From NCBI RefSeq assembly GCF_000002075.1, contig NW_004797669.1, positions 189,512 to 253,511 of the forward strand: 64,000 nt of DNA, in the 5' to 3' direction. Positions 43,718-54,094 of the stretch are shown one piece after another. The stretch comes from Aplysia californica (Eukaryota > Mollusca > Gastropoda > Aplysiida > Aplysiidae). The position numbers were made by a program, and so were the translations under genes. Positions within the stretch are counted from its first letter, which is position 1, and every line of letters begins with the position of its first letter. The notes beneath the pieces were generated by a model. The model was given only the letters and a program-made list of their open reading frames with translations. It was not told where the DNA came from and did no database searches.

Positions 43718-46700
43718 AAGGAAACCATGCCGGGGCAGCAACTAGAAGCTCCAGTGTCCTTCTCTCATGAGAACTGTAAAGATTTTTTGGTAAAAGTTTT
43801 GTATTGTTCTGTCTTCATCAACCCAGCAGCTGTAACATCATTACAGATAATTGAATTGTTCAAATTTGATTTTGTCTTCTCACTGAGGTTATGATATCTT
43901 TATGATTTTATGTTGTTCTTCCCTCTTAACCCTCCTACTGTCGAAAGCCGATTAAATCAGCAGAAAGTTTTGTTCTGTAGGGGGCCTCAGCCAAATTAAG
44001 CGGCTGTAGTTTGAGTTACTGTTTTGGTTTGTTTATCCCATTTTTTTTTATCGCCAATGAGCTCTTCTTCTTATTTACATTCAACTTTCGGGAAATGTAC
44101 AGGTTTATGGATCTTTACTAGCTTGGTTTGCCTGTATAAGCATTTTTCAACATGATTTGGTGAAGTCTTTTAATTTCTCTAATTTCCCCTGACACTGCAG
44201 GCTATCCATAAGCAACTCATGGGGGATTAAATCCAAGACTTTGTTTAGAGAGAAGTTGCTCAAGTATCAAAGAAATGAAGGGAGGATTTTCTTTTCTTTA
44301 ATTTTACCGCTGTTTTAAAATTAACCATGTTTAGTTGTGTGAAGCAGATTCCAGTGTATTTTTGTGATGATAAGGACTGCAACTTCCAGGTTTTTGTCAC
44401 ACTTTCATCTGTTGTCTAGCAGTTGGGCACTTTGGTGTCGCATGCGGAAGATCTGAGTTTAATTCTCTTGTGGGGAGAAGTTTTTGAGGGTAACTCTATC
44501 TTTCTGCTTAGACATTATATCCTTCTGGGCCTCTGGTTGGCCCTGGCAGGCAAAATGGAAGCCTGCCTCTTAAATGATGTAAGTTGAGGGAGTAATACTC
44601 TTAAATTTGATATGTAAAAGAAAGTTTTTGTCTTGGACAAGGAGAGTTGTGGTGTATGTATCCTCTTCAAAATTAAATAGCTTTCAGCAAACATCTTCTC
44701 ACAGAAAACACTGTTTCATTGGCACATGAATATGAATTTTGGTACTTTATTTGCTTGTGATTATTTGTCAATGTCATCTGTTTCTGGGCAAAACCCCATC
44801 CTACAAACGACTTGACTTCCCTTTCTTTATTACTCAACGGTATGGGAATTATATATGTTGAAGATAAAAATATTAATTACAGTTTTCATGTCAAAATTGG
44901 TCTGGACTGAGCAAAAAAGAGATGAAAAGTTCAGTTTGATAGATGAATTGGATGATAAGTTGTGACAAATTTATGTTTGTTTCTCACTACAGAGTGCTCT
45001 GTTGGAGGAGCGGAACAACACTATGACCCAGCTGAAAATAGATGCAGAAAGTGCGCTTGACCAAAGTGGATCAGAATTGTATTTTTCAGTGAGTAAAGTA
45101 TTTTCATGCGTGTAGCGTGGTTAGTGAAGCAGCTTGTTTTCATTTTTTGAGTGTTTCTGAATACCCTGGTTTTGTTTTCTGAGCTGTTTGTTTTCTTCTT
45201 CCACACTCTGCCTGAAATGTATTGCTGAAAATTTATTAGCTCTACTAATAAAATAAGAAAAATAACCAAGTATACTGACTGCCGCTTTAAATCAAAGGCT
45301 TTATTATTTATTTTGATGGATTGAAACAAAAGTCACAGGCACACTCACACACAGGCACACACACTTGCACATCAAAGGGAAAGAGAGAAAGAGAGTTGTC
45401 ATAAGCAAGTGAATACATAATTGCATGCAAGTGTTGATTTTTTTTTTTTCATGTGTTTCTTTTTATTTTGTTTTTGGTTTTCTTTCCCTTTGATTTTTGA
45501 AAAAAAAGTATGTATACATGTTTGTTTGTTTTTTGATTATAATTTATGCTCTTCTGCCAGTCTAGGACCTCGTCATTTAAACTTTTAGTGGTTCTGTAGT
45601 TAATGAAAGTAGCCTGCCTCTCAAACCCAAGTTGGGTCTGCCTTATTTTTTAGTGTGCTTCTTTGAATATTTTCTCTTGACTTGGTCTGACATTGTAGTT
45701 TTCTGCGGGCGCTGCAACCGCGGCACGGAATTTCACCCCCAGCTCGGCTGCGTAATTTTGATTTTTTGCAGAATTTTGAAAAATTTTGCAGCATTATTAT
45801 GCTTTCAGATGTAGAATTGCGATTCTAAAAAATCAAACTGAAGGGAGCTGAAAATGTTAGAGTGATCTCCCTCTCACCGGAAGCCGGAAATTAGAGCGGT
45901 TATTTTTTGGAAACAAAATAGATCAAGAGATGTAGATCTAGATTCTTGTTTGTTTTAGTAAGGTTTTACAGCGCTCGCAACTGCATAGGTCATATGAGCG
46001 CCAAGGGGTGGATTTCAACAGAGAGGTCTAAACGGGGAATTAGGCTTACTCTGCTCACCTCTCTAGCCTCAACAGTACAAAGTCTGCTTCGACTATCAAA
46101 ACTCCCCAGAAATAGCAGGTCACAAGAGTGTGACAAACATACAAAAAAAGTAGAGGAAAAAATGACGATAGTAAGGATGAGGGGAAAAAAAGCAGCAGCT
46201 TCCCGCTATTCCCTATGTTATTCCGGCGCAGTATGAGCATGACATGGGATAATTCAGCCCATTTACCATTCTACTGTGCATAAAAACATGTTAATATCCC
46301 CCCTTTGGGAATGGCCTAAAAACCCTTTAGTCAGTAGCACTGCCCTCTAGATTCTATTGTACATGCACTATTAACATAGGAGTACAGGTAAGACGGGATT
46401 TGTCTTTTCAGCAAAAATGGATACATTTTTTAAAGGAAAGAATGCGTCGAAAACGAATGCCGCTGAACGTCAGCTTCAGTTTACCAAAAGCATACATGTC
46501 GCGACCTCGGTGCTTTCTTGTCGCATCTTCATTTTTTTAAAACTGTGAAAGTTGTGATATCTTCTTAAACTCACTCTTTGTGATGAACTGTTTTCACTGT
46601 TATTAAAAATGGAGATACAACAAGAAAGCACTGGGGTCGCGATGTGTCTTGCGGAAAACTGTTCTGTTAGTACGTATGTAATGTGGTACTTGACCACACC

Positions 46701-47893
46701 CTTAAATCGACGGTGGATGGGCATTTCTGTGTTTATGCCATCTTCACAGAGGGCTTTTCTTTCTAGTGTGTTTCTAATTCTAATTTCGAGCTCTACCTCT
46801 GACTTTAGAATGTTGGAACCGTTTTTTGTTGCTTAGTTGTGGTAGGGGTGGTCTTTTAATTTCAAATACTTCTCCTACATATTCTGCCCATCTTCCTAGG
46901 ACTTCTTTTTTCTCAAATAACCTTTTGTCTTTTTTGTCTTCAACGCCTCCTGACAATCAGTTATTCAATGACATAGCTCAAACTGCCAGCTCTCCTGATT
47001 TTGAAATTGCATGTACCGGTATACAATGGTATTTCATTTGTTTAGGCCACACTTTTTGCTAGTATTTTATGTTATGGGCTTGTGTTTCTAAACAAAAATA
47101 CAGATTGTATGCTGCTGATTGCTGGGTTGTTTTTTTTAATTTACTGTGTCTGTTGTGCTACTTCTCAGCTTATGATTAATTGGTACTAACTTATATTTTT
47201 GAAGCAGTATATGGAAAAAGAAGTTTAGACGTGGTCGCAATCCTTTGCTGAATTTTTGCAGAATTTGGTCTTTTTGGGGGTAAAATTCTGCGTAGAATTT
47301 TGAAATTTTTCGTGCAGAAAACTACGATGTCAGCTTGGTGACCAAGTAGGGATCCAACTTCTCCATTGTTAATATTAGTAGTTGGCAGGAACTCTGTTGT
47401 GGTTTGCGACTATTTTCCTACTAAAAATCTGTTGTCTTATCTTCCCTTCTTTTCTGTGTATAAATAGATATTATGACGTCTCATTTGCTTTCGGTGGAAA
47501 ATGTTCATCTTGTTCCCTTAGATCTTTTGAAATACTAAAATTGTGGGAAGTTAGAGGATGCCACTTGTAGGTACCCTTTTTTTTTTCCTCCTGGTGTTTC
47601 TTTCTTACTTTTTTACCAGCGCTAAATGATCAATTTTGTGTCAGTGTTTCCCTTTACTCAACGCCCCCCCCCCCAACCACTAGATTCTGTGTTTTTCAAG
47701 TGTGCCGTGGTTCATGTATTGTATCTTTACTTTATCACGTCTCTTTTTTTTTCGGGAAAAGTAAGGTATAACAGGCAAGCAAACGCACACACACACTCAC
47801 ACATACACGCCCTAGACTCGCACACACACTCACACCTCCCCCCTAGACACACACACACACAAACTCATACGCAACCCTCCCCTCCCCCCTACA

Positions 47894-47937
<44 letters not shown>

Positions 47938-49282
47938 CACACAAACACACACAGCCCACCCCTCCCCCTTCGCACACACACACACACACTCACGCACCCC
48001 CCCCCCCCCCTAGACACACTCACACACACACACACTCACGCACACCCCCCCCCATCCCCCCCCCCTAATCACACACACACACTCACACGCGCGCACACTC
48101 ACACACGCGCACACTCACACACACACACACACACTCACTCACATCTTTGTGCATGGCCAACAGCAAGACGGCATTCCCGGTCTGTTGCTTCCAGTTCCTG
48201 TGGGAGACATAGCTGGGACCCCACCGTGATCCCCTAGATCTTGTTCTGCTTTACATCAAGCGGTTAGAAATGGAAGGGCTGTACGGTTCTTCTGTTACTA
48301 CATCAATGAATATGTTTCTGTCTCTATTCAGGTCTCTCAGAAATTTCTTGAGCGGAAAAAGGCTATTCAGGAGTGCATTGAGAAGATTAGAAAAAATATC
48401 AAGACCAAAGAAAAAGATGCAGAAGCCCTCTCACGCCCTGATGATCAAGCTAAATGGAAGCTGATGGAGATGGACATTCAGTATCTAAGAACTTTTGTGA
48501 GTGGGGACCTTGTGTGACAGATATTTTAAAGGGTGCCACTAATTGGTCCAACTTCTTTTCTTTCCTTCTATTGTCTCTGTCTGTCCTTGTTTTTTTCCCC
48601 CCTACACTAAATATCTGTAATTGTGTTCATGTGCTTCTGTTTACTCAAACAAACAGACCTTGTGCGTGACCATTTTGTTTTGAAGGTGAATCTTGAAGGT
48701 GTACTTTCTTTTCTTCTTGAACAGTAAAAATGTAAATGAAATAAAAGACTGTTTTGATGGGTGTATGGGGGGGGAGGGGGGAGTGTGTGTATGTGTTTGT
48801 TTGTTTGTGCAGGCGTGTGTCCTCGCTGTGGGAAGACTGGGCATTCTGAGAAGGAATGCAAGGCTAGTCCTTCCAGCCTAAATTGCCGAGGCCAGCACTC
48901 AGCCTTCAGCAAGGATTGCCCGACTTGGATCCAAGGACGCGCAATCCAAACGTACAAAGTGATTAGGCTACCGGACTCGTAATCGTAAGGTTTTGAGGTT
49001 GGGGGTTCGAGCCGCGGGCCCGACGTTGTGTCCTTGGGAAAGGCACTTTACACGAATTTTCCTCACTTCACCCAGGTGGGAATGGGTGCCCAGCCAAAGA
49101 CAGCGAAAGATCTTGTCAGTATGTTAGTGTTTTAGCGTCTATAAATGGCCGCTTGCACTGTATGCTTCCCAGGAAGTTGAGGTTGTTTCAGAATGCTATC
49201 AGGTCTGCTGGGGTAATAGTATCGATTGTGAAGCGCATAGAGCCTGCTGTTGAGCGGGGATTTGTGCTATACTAATGCTATC

Positions 49283-49313
<31 letters not shown>

Positions 49314-52300
49314 GTATGAAAGAGAGAGCTAGAGAGATGAGTTCTTACCTAGGCAACGATCGTGACTGCTATTTCCATCATCATCGTCTTCACCAATGTT
49401 GCACTCATCATTTATTTTATGATTATTTCATCATTCGTTTGTTGTTATTTCAGAAATATCTAGCCAGGAAAGAGTTGGCCAAGGAAGATGATGTGAAAAA
49501 ACAAGCCTTAGAGGTGAGATAATGTACATTGTGAAAATGTACATCTTCATTTTGTGAATGCTTCACATAAAAAAAATGAAACCCATACAATCTAGACTCG
49601 TAATTTTTATGGTCTTGTAATTAGTGCTGGGCGATACTGGCGAAACCCAGTGCCGGTACTTTCCCGGCACTGGGTTTCAAGAACCACAAGTGCCGGTACT
49701 TGGAGTGACACCAGGTGAGGTCAGAGAGTGTGCGTCTCGCTTCTCGCGCCATGATCAGCTCCGCCCCCCCAATAGACACACACAACAGGCCTTGTACCAC
49801 AAGTGCACTGCGAGTTGATGTATGTGTTCCTCGCAATTTACCAGTCTGCGCATGCGCTGCACGTTTTGACGATCGTATAATTGCGCCGCAATCTGAAGAT
49901 TGTGTTAATATTTTATATTTTAATATAATATATTTTATATATATTTTACTTTTAATTTTAATTTTCATATTTTTTACACTTTTGAAAATATATGTGAATC
50001 TTCCTTGATGTGAGTTAAAAAACAAATAAATATGGAAGTGAACTTTAAAAAAAGATTATTTCAAAAATATAAAATAAATTAATGTAGGCTACTTTGTGAA
50101 CTTTGAGTTTGATACCTGGCATTGTATCATTCTTGTGACCTCTTCAGTTTTATATGTTAATTTTAATTTTATTTTTCATATTTTTACACTTTTGAAAATG
50201 TATGTGAATGTTCCTTGATGTGAGTAAAAGAATAAAGATGGCAGTGTATTAAAAAAAATAAATTTCAAAAATTTAAAATATTAACGAAATCTTCAGATTG
50301 CCGCGCAATTGTACCATCGTTAAAACACGCAGTGCAATCTTAAGATGGCCGCGCAAGTATATGATCGTTAAAACGTGCAGCTTAAGATTGCGCAGATCAG
50401 TAAATTGCGCAGAACATATGCCCTTTTGGGGGGGGGGGGGAGGGGGAGAAAAAAAGGGGAGGGGCTGTTCTGTTTGTTTTGTTCTTTTGGGGGGGGGGGG
50501 GAGGGATAATTGTTGTTTGGTCAGGGTGTCTTTTCTGTGATTTCTGTTCGTCTTTTAAAATTCATTTCAAAGTAATCATATTTCAGGCATAATATGACAT
50601 GAATGCAAAAGACACCATAAGCCTAACGTATTGGAATGTAAAAAAAATTACACAAAAATGAATGCAGCACAGAGATGAGAGAGCACAGTTTCAGAGTGTG
50701 ATGTTCGAAAGGAGAAGCAAAGAAGTGAAACAAGGTAGACTTAGTGGTCAGTTTCCTATAATTAGGCCTGGTCTACAAATTACTACTATCTATATATCTA
50801 AAAGGAAAAGATTTCTTTGTACTGAAAAAATATTCCGAAATGTGAATCTGCAATTTAAGTGGGTACTTATAGTAATATGTGGTCTGCTCCTTCGTCCTTT
50901 TCCTTACCTCTCTTCCTTCTTGTCTTTGTATGTTACTCATTACTCTCTAGTACCACTTCTAATCCTTGGCATCATGTATATGGTTTATTTGTATTGTGAG
51001 TGCTATAAATCTTGTCTTTGTATTAAAACTGAAAACTAGCTAGAAGAGATTTTCTCTTGTCGTGAAACATTTTGCCTTGTTGGTGGTAGGCTACATTTTC
51101 TTTGTACATCGGTGTCTGGAGTGATGGATGTTGATTGATGCGCAAAGGGTGGTCTACCTCTTTCTACCTTTTAACTCCTTTGTGACACAGGGTCAGTTCG
51201 TGCTTCACAGGGCACAGTTTGGGATCCCCAGGGACAAAGAGTAGCGCTAGATTTAGTGATCAGTTTCCTATAAGTAGACCTGATTAGGCAAATTGCTACT
51301 AACTTTATCTGAAAGGAAAAGATTTCTTTGTATGGAAAAAATATTCTCGAATGTGAATCTGCGATTGGTCTTACGAAATGCTTCTAATGGAAGGAGTATG
51401 CCGAATACAACTTATGACGGTACGGCGTTCGTCATCAGGTTCTTCGTGCTTCACAGGGCTTGACGAACTCTCTACGTCACAGCAGCATGCTGGCTCGTCC
51501 GTTGAGTAAGAAAAAATGATGAACAGCGTACGTCATATCGGTCATGAAGGGGTTAAAAATGTTTCAGTTGTGCTGATATTGTAAAATTTGACTTGTTTAA
51601 TTTTAGTTCGAGTTTTATGGCACTTGCAACACAATAAGATTATATTGTTATAGAAGACCTGGGGATTTGAGGCATTACCAGAGAGTAACATACGAAGAAA
51701 GGAATGAGAGATAAAAACGATAGATATTTGATAACGAAAGAAAAAGCAAACAACACCGAGCATCGGCCAATCGCCCCCAAAATTCATTTTAAAGGCCTTA
51801 ATGTCTTGCTCTCACTGGAATAATAGAATGTGAAGGAGCAGACCTTATCAGAGCACGTGCCAACCACCGGAAAACTTAACTTTAAGGCCTTGAATATGAA
51901 TGTCTTGCTCTCACTGGAATAATAGAATGTGAAGGAGCAGACCTTATCAGAGCACTTGCCAACCACCGGCAAACTCAACTTTAAGGCCTTGAATATATGA
52001 ATGTCTTGCTCTCACTGGAAGAATAGAAAGCAAATTTTTGGGAGCCTCATTTTTGGCTTAACAATAGAGAATCCCCTCTTTCTCTCCATACCTCCTCCCC
52101 TCTCTCTCTCTTTACCTCCTCCCTACTTGCTCTCTGTCCTTCCTTCCCTCTTGCTCTCTCTATACCTCCTCCCCTCTTGCTCTTCAAATTTATACCTCCT
52201 TCCCTCCCACCCCCCAAAAAAAGGAAAAAGAAAAAAAAAATTGAAAATAAAAAACCTGCGGTGTTTGGCCATTTGTCTACCTGTCATTAGAAAAGCATTG

Positions 52301-52955
52301 TCTCTTTTCATTCCTTCCCTTGTTTTTGCTTGCCTGTCTTTCTCTTATCCCACCACTAAATAACCTTTATAGTGTTATTGTGTTTCTCTTTGCTGAAACG
52401 TTACCCAATTTAGGGAAAAACAAAACTCCCTTTATTCATAGTTTTTGGAAAAGACAGATAATTCAGTGTCAGTATCATGTCATTGTCAGCTCAACATCTG
52501 TATTTAACCCCTCGGGGCAGTGCCACTGACTGTAGTGTCTTTATGCCATTCCCAAAGGGGGGACGTTTCTCGTTCATGCACAGTAGAATTGTAAATGGGC
52601 TGATTCATCATGTCACACTTTTCTTTCCTAATCCTTACTATTGTCATTTTCCTCTACTTCTTTTGTATGTTTGTCACACTCTTGTGACCTGCTATTTCCG
52701 GGGTGCCTTGATAGTCGAAGTAGACTTTGTGCTGTTGAAGCTAGAAAGGTGAGCAGAGTAAGTCTGATTCCCTGTTAAGACTTCTCTGTTGACACCCACC
52801 CCTTGGCGCTCATATGACCTTATGCTGTTTCTAGCGCCGTAAAACCCTCTACTAAAACTAAAACATCTGTATTTTGTTTTGTTTGTTTTTTCCCCCAGAT
52901 TTTTATGTCAAGATTTGCAAATACTGAAGTGCAACCAGAAACCCCAGATGAATAG
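43718..52955 (+). CDS. Unrecognised helical/coiled-coil protein, five exons
   Basis: Exons 43718-43789, 44993-45088, 48332-48496, 49454-49513 and 52899-52955 have good GT-AG sites; all four introns are phase 0 and the join is open to TAG. The first ATG is at 43727, giving about 146 residues; the bases before it in exon 1 (AAGGAAACC) are open too, so further upstream coding exons cannot be ruled out. Sequence features: FSHENCKDFLSALLEERNN near the start, a charged helix ERKKAIQECIEKIRKNIKTK with likely coiled-coil, a conserved-looking QAKWKLMEMDIQYLRTF, KYLARKELAKEDDVKKQALE, and the tail IFMSRFANTEVQPETPDE. Length, two cysteine positions and the helix pattern faintly recall MIX23/Cid2 proteins, and small kinetochore or augmin subunits are also possible; I do not identify it. 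No signal peptide or membrane segment. Confidence 0.72.
44415..44600 (+). mobile_element. SINE family 5 (copy 2)
   Basis: GTTGTCTAGCAGTTGGGCAC, TGGTGTCGCATGCGGAAGAT, CTGAGTTTAATTCTCTTGTG, ending CCTGGCAGGCAAAATGGAAG. Same order as 33715-33890. tRNA-like promoter half. In intron 1 of the coiled-coil gene. Confidence 0.6.
45947..46345 (-). mobile_element. Shared-tail SINE family 3, with TSD
   Basis: On the plus strand: tail TTTTACAGCGCTCGCAACTG, ATAGGTCATATGAGCGCCAA, body GGGGTGGATTTCAACAGAGA, GTCTGCTTCGACTATCAAAA, CCCCCCTTTGGGAATGGCCT. Target-site duplication TCTAGATTCT (45937-45946, 46346-46355). Nested in the TIR element 45687-47333. Confidence 0.92.
46496..46645. repeat. Imperfect inverted repeat (hairpin)
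   Basis: Left arm CATGTCGCGACCTCGGTGCT, TTCTTGTCGCATCTTCATTT; right arm AAATGGAGATACAACAAGAA, AGCACTGGGGTCGCGATGTG. About 40-bp arms around an 80-bp loop. Confidence 0.75.
46690..47010 (-). mobile_element. LINE RT fragment (start of RT domain)
   Basis: On the minus strand, in order: VLGRWAEYVGEVFE (cf. the ERW.EY..ELY linker of LINE proteins), then ILKSEVELEIR and EDGINTEMP (cf. SEVE.A....K.GKAPGEDGI..EM, the first RT block). Frames change more than once. Orphan internal fragment. Confidence 0.7.
47785..48148. repeat. CA-dinucleotide / poly-C compound repeat
   Basis: A roughly 360-bp stretch of CA arrays broken by C runs of up to 13 and CTC motifs. Guanine is nearly absent from the plus strand. 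The long His/Thr/Pro open frame over it is an artefact. In intron 2 of the coiled-coil gene, upstream of exon 3. Confidence 0.93.
48809..48957 (+). mobile_element. LINE ORF1 zinc-knuckle fragment
   Basis: Translation gives CPRCGKTGHSEKEC (CCHC knuckle), then LNCRGQHSAFSKDCPTWIQ. The second motif (NC.G.HSA.S.DCP.W, then an I.. .K stretch) is characteristic of ORF1 proteins of non-LTR retrotransposons. It breaks off where the SINE at 48958 begins. Confidence 0.75.
48958..49315 (+). mobile_element. tRNA-derived SINE family 4
   Basis: Head GTGATTAGGCTACCGGACTC and GGGTTCGAGCCGCGGGCCCG (B box), central TCCTTGGGAAAGGCACTTTA, CACGAATTTTCCTCACTTCA, CCCAGGTGGGAATGGGTGCC, then TGCTGGGGTAATAG, AAGCGCATAGAGCCTGCTGT and a terminal (ATT)n. 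The first bases of the tRNA-like head may be missing. In intron 3 of the coiled-coil gene. Confidence 0.9.
49623..50410. mobile_element. Foldback region with inverted arms and internal duplication
   Basis: Begins AGTGCTGGGCGATACTGGCG and at once a 14-bp-arm hairpin (AAACCCAGTGCCGG / CCGGCACTGGGTTT, 49644-49678). Further in, TTTTGACGATCGTATAATTG plus CGCAATCTGAAGATT (from about 49864) is inverted as AATCTTCAGATTGCCGCGCA plus ATTGTACCATCGTTAAAA (to about 50324). Between the arms, a unit with CACTTTTGAAAATRTATGTG and TTCCTTGATGTGAGT occurs twice about 210 bp apart. Likely a non-autonomous TIR/foldback element; its outer right end was not found. Confidence 0.6.
50411..51170. other. No gene recognised
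   Basis: Starts with G-rich runs (50418-50510). A stretch at about 50725-50855 (AGTTTCCTATAA, AAAGGAAAAGATTTCTTTGT, AATGTGAATCTGC) is repeated in direct orientation at about 51250-51363, inside the TTAA-flanked MITE that follows, so a second degraded copy of that MITE is likely here. Confidence 0.5.
51175..51552. mobile_element. TTAA-flanked MITE
   Basis: Ends CTCCTTTGTGAC and GTCATGAAGGGG are imperfect inverted repeats, flanked by TTAA at 51171-51174 and 51553-51556. Interior has two copies of CGTGCTTCACAGGGC. TTAA duplication suggests piggyBac or Kolobok type. In intron 4 of the coiled-coil gene. Confidence 0.65.
51600..51780 (-). mobile_element. Shared-tail SINE family 2, old copy
   Basis: Diverged tail (TTTTATGGCACTTGCAACAC) followed by TTACCAGAGAGTAACATACG, AAACGATAGATATTTGATAA and AGCATCGGCCAATCGCCC, the order of the family-2 body in reverse. 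Confidence 0.7.
51790..52030. repeat. Tandem repeat, about 98-bp unit, 2.4 copies
   Basis: GGCCTT..ATGTCTTGCTCTCA followed by CTGGAATAATAGAATGTGAA, GGAGCAGACCTTATCAGAGC and CCAACCACCGG recurs at 51790, 51888 and partly 51987. Recent local duplication. Confidence 0.92.
52506..52861 (+). mobile_element. Shared-tail SINE family 3, with TSD
   Basis: Body with CCATTCCCAAAGGGGGGACG, TTTGTCACACTCTTGTGACC, ATAGTCGAAGTAGACTTTGT, CACCCACCCCTTGGCGCTCA, tail GCGCCGTAAAACCCTCTACT. Target-site duplication AACATCTGTATTT (52493-52505, 52862-52874). The element ends 37 bp before exon 5 of the coiled-coil gene. Confidence 0.92.
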
Positions 52956-53024
52956 ATGCCTAGCCTGTGTTTTGCATAAAATTGACCTGAATGATTTTAA
53001 GAACATGTTGTTGAATAACTGTAA

Positions 53025-53039
53025 AAGAAGGGAGGGAAG

Positions 53040-53083
<44 letters not shown>

Positions 53084-53090
53084 AGTTAAA
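53025..53090. repeat. (GA)n microsatellite
   Basis: GA array, probably in the 3' UTR or just downstream of the coiled-coil gene. Confidence 0.9.
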
Positions 53091-53396
53091 TTATACACTT
53101 CATTGATTTTCCATTTGACAAAATTTTTAACAGCTTGGTAAATAATGAAATGTCATCTGTTTGTTGGTTCATTATTATGATATGATCTTCATTTTTACAT
53201 TTTTGTACACTACCACTACCAGAAGCCTATTCAACGAATTACTGGGCAATTATGATGATCTGATCTGAGAAGTATTGAATAAATGGTACTTGCTGAGAAC
53301 GGTGCCTTTCACTTTCAGGGAGGTGTGTTGCTGCTCATATTTTATTTTGCCAGAAAGTTAGTAGAATGTCTTGCCCCTCATGGGAAAAATAATCTA

Positions 53397-54037
53397 CAGT
53401 GGAAGTGAACTCTTTGGGACCAAAAGAAGGTGTTCGCTTTATCCGAGATTCAGTTTAACCATTTTGCTACACGCAGTGGTGGTTCTAGGGTGGAGGTGGA
53501 GTGGGGATATAACACAACAGGCAAGCCTAGACTAGATCTCTTTCTTTCTGACTGAGATTGCCATCGCCAACACCAAGCTGGGATTGTCTGCCGATGCCCG
53601 AGAGAAAGAATTCTATTTTCACAGCATGGCGATAGTGACCCGGTCGGTCTGTTCTTTGCTTTCACTCATTTGGGGCGTTCACTTTATCCGATTTCCCCAT
53701 GAAACCTGTTCATTTAGCCGCCATTTTTCTACTTAAACAAATAGCGTTTCAATCGGGATCACGGAATATATTACCTATATTGTTCACTTTAACCAATTGT
53801 TCAAATAAAGCATGTTCACTTTAGGCAGAGTGGGTGGTTGGCGGGTGCTCTGATGTGGTTTGCTTCTTCTTTCTCAAACATCTATCGTCCTTATCTCCCC
53901 TTCTTCTTTTTTATGTTTGTTACTCTCTTGTAACTCCTCTAATCTTTTGGCGCTCATATGAATATGACCTTATGCAGTTGCGAGCGTCGTAAAACCTCTA
54001 CTAAATCTAAAAACTAAACTTTAGGCAGACTCTACTG
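53397..54037. mobile_element. pogo/Tigger-like MITE with a nested SINE
   Basis: Ends CAGTGGAAGTGAACTC and (reverse complement) CAGTAGAGTCTGCCTAAAGT, each next to TA (53395-53396, 54038-54039). Interior has GTTCGCTTTATCCGAGATTC and its kin GTTCACTTTATCCGATTTCC. Without the SINE at 53830-54017 (and one copy of its TSD) the element is about 440 bp. Confidence 0.75.
53830..54017 (+). mobile_element. Shared-tail SINE family 2, with TSD
   Basis: Complete body (GTGGGTGGTTGGCGGGTGCT to ACTCCTCTAATCTTTTGGCG) plus tail (GACCTTATGCAGTTGCGAGC, GTCGTAAAACCTCTACTAAA). Target-site duplication ACTTTAGGCAGA at 53818-53829 and 54018-54029. Best reference copy of family 2: 188 bp. Confidence 0.93.
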
Positions 54038-54094
54038 TAGCTCTCTTCCTTAGCGTACACGATGAAGAGCCTAACCATTTGACCTACTGATACA

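Larger units (their letters stand above)
45687..47333. mobile_element. 1.65-kb TIR DNA transposon, superfamily unclear
   Basis: TIRs CTGACATTGTAGTTTTCTGC / GCAGAAAACTACGATGTCAG, 19 of 20 matching, flanked by direct CTTGGT (45681-45686 and 47334-47339). Subterminal DNA on both sides repeats TTTTGCAGAATTTTGAAA. No transposase recognised. It carries a nested SINE (45947-46345), a hairpin (46496-46645) and a LINE fragment (46690-47010). In intron 2 of the coiled-coil gene. Confidence 0.8.

Noticed and set aside
48809-48957. CCHC zinc knuckle as a possible retroviral or LTR gag
   Set aside because: The second motif HSAFSKDCPTW is typical of LINE ORF1 proteins, and no LTR, protease or integrase was seen nearby.
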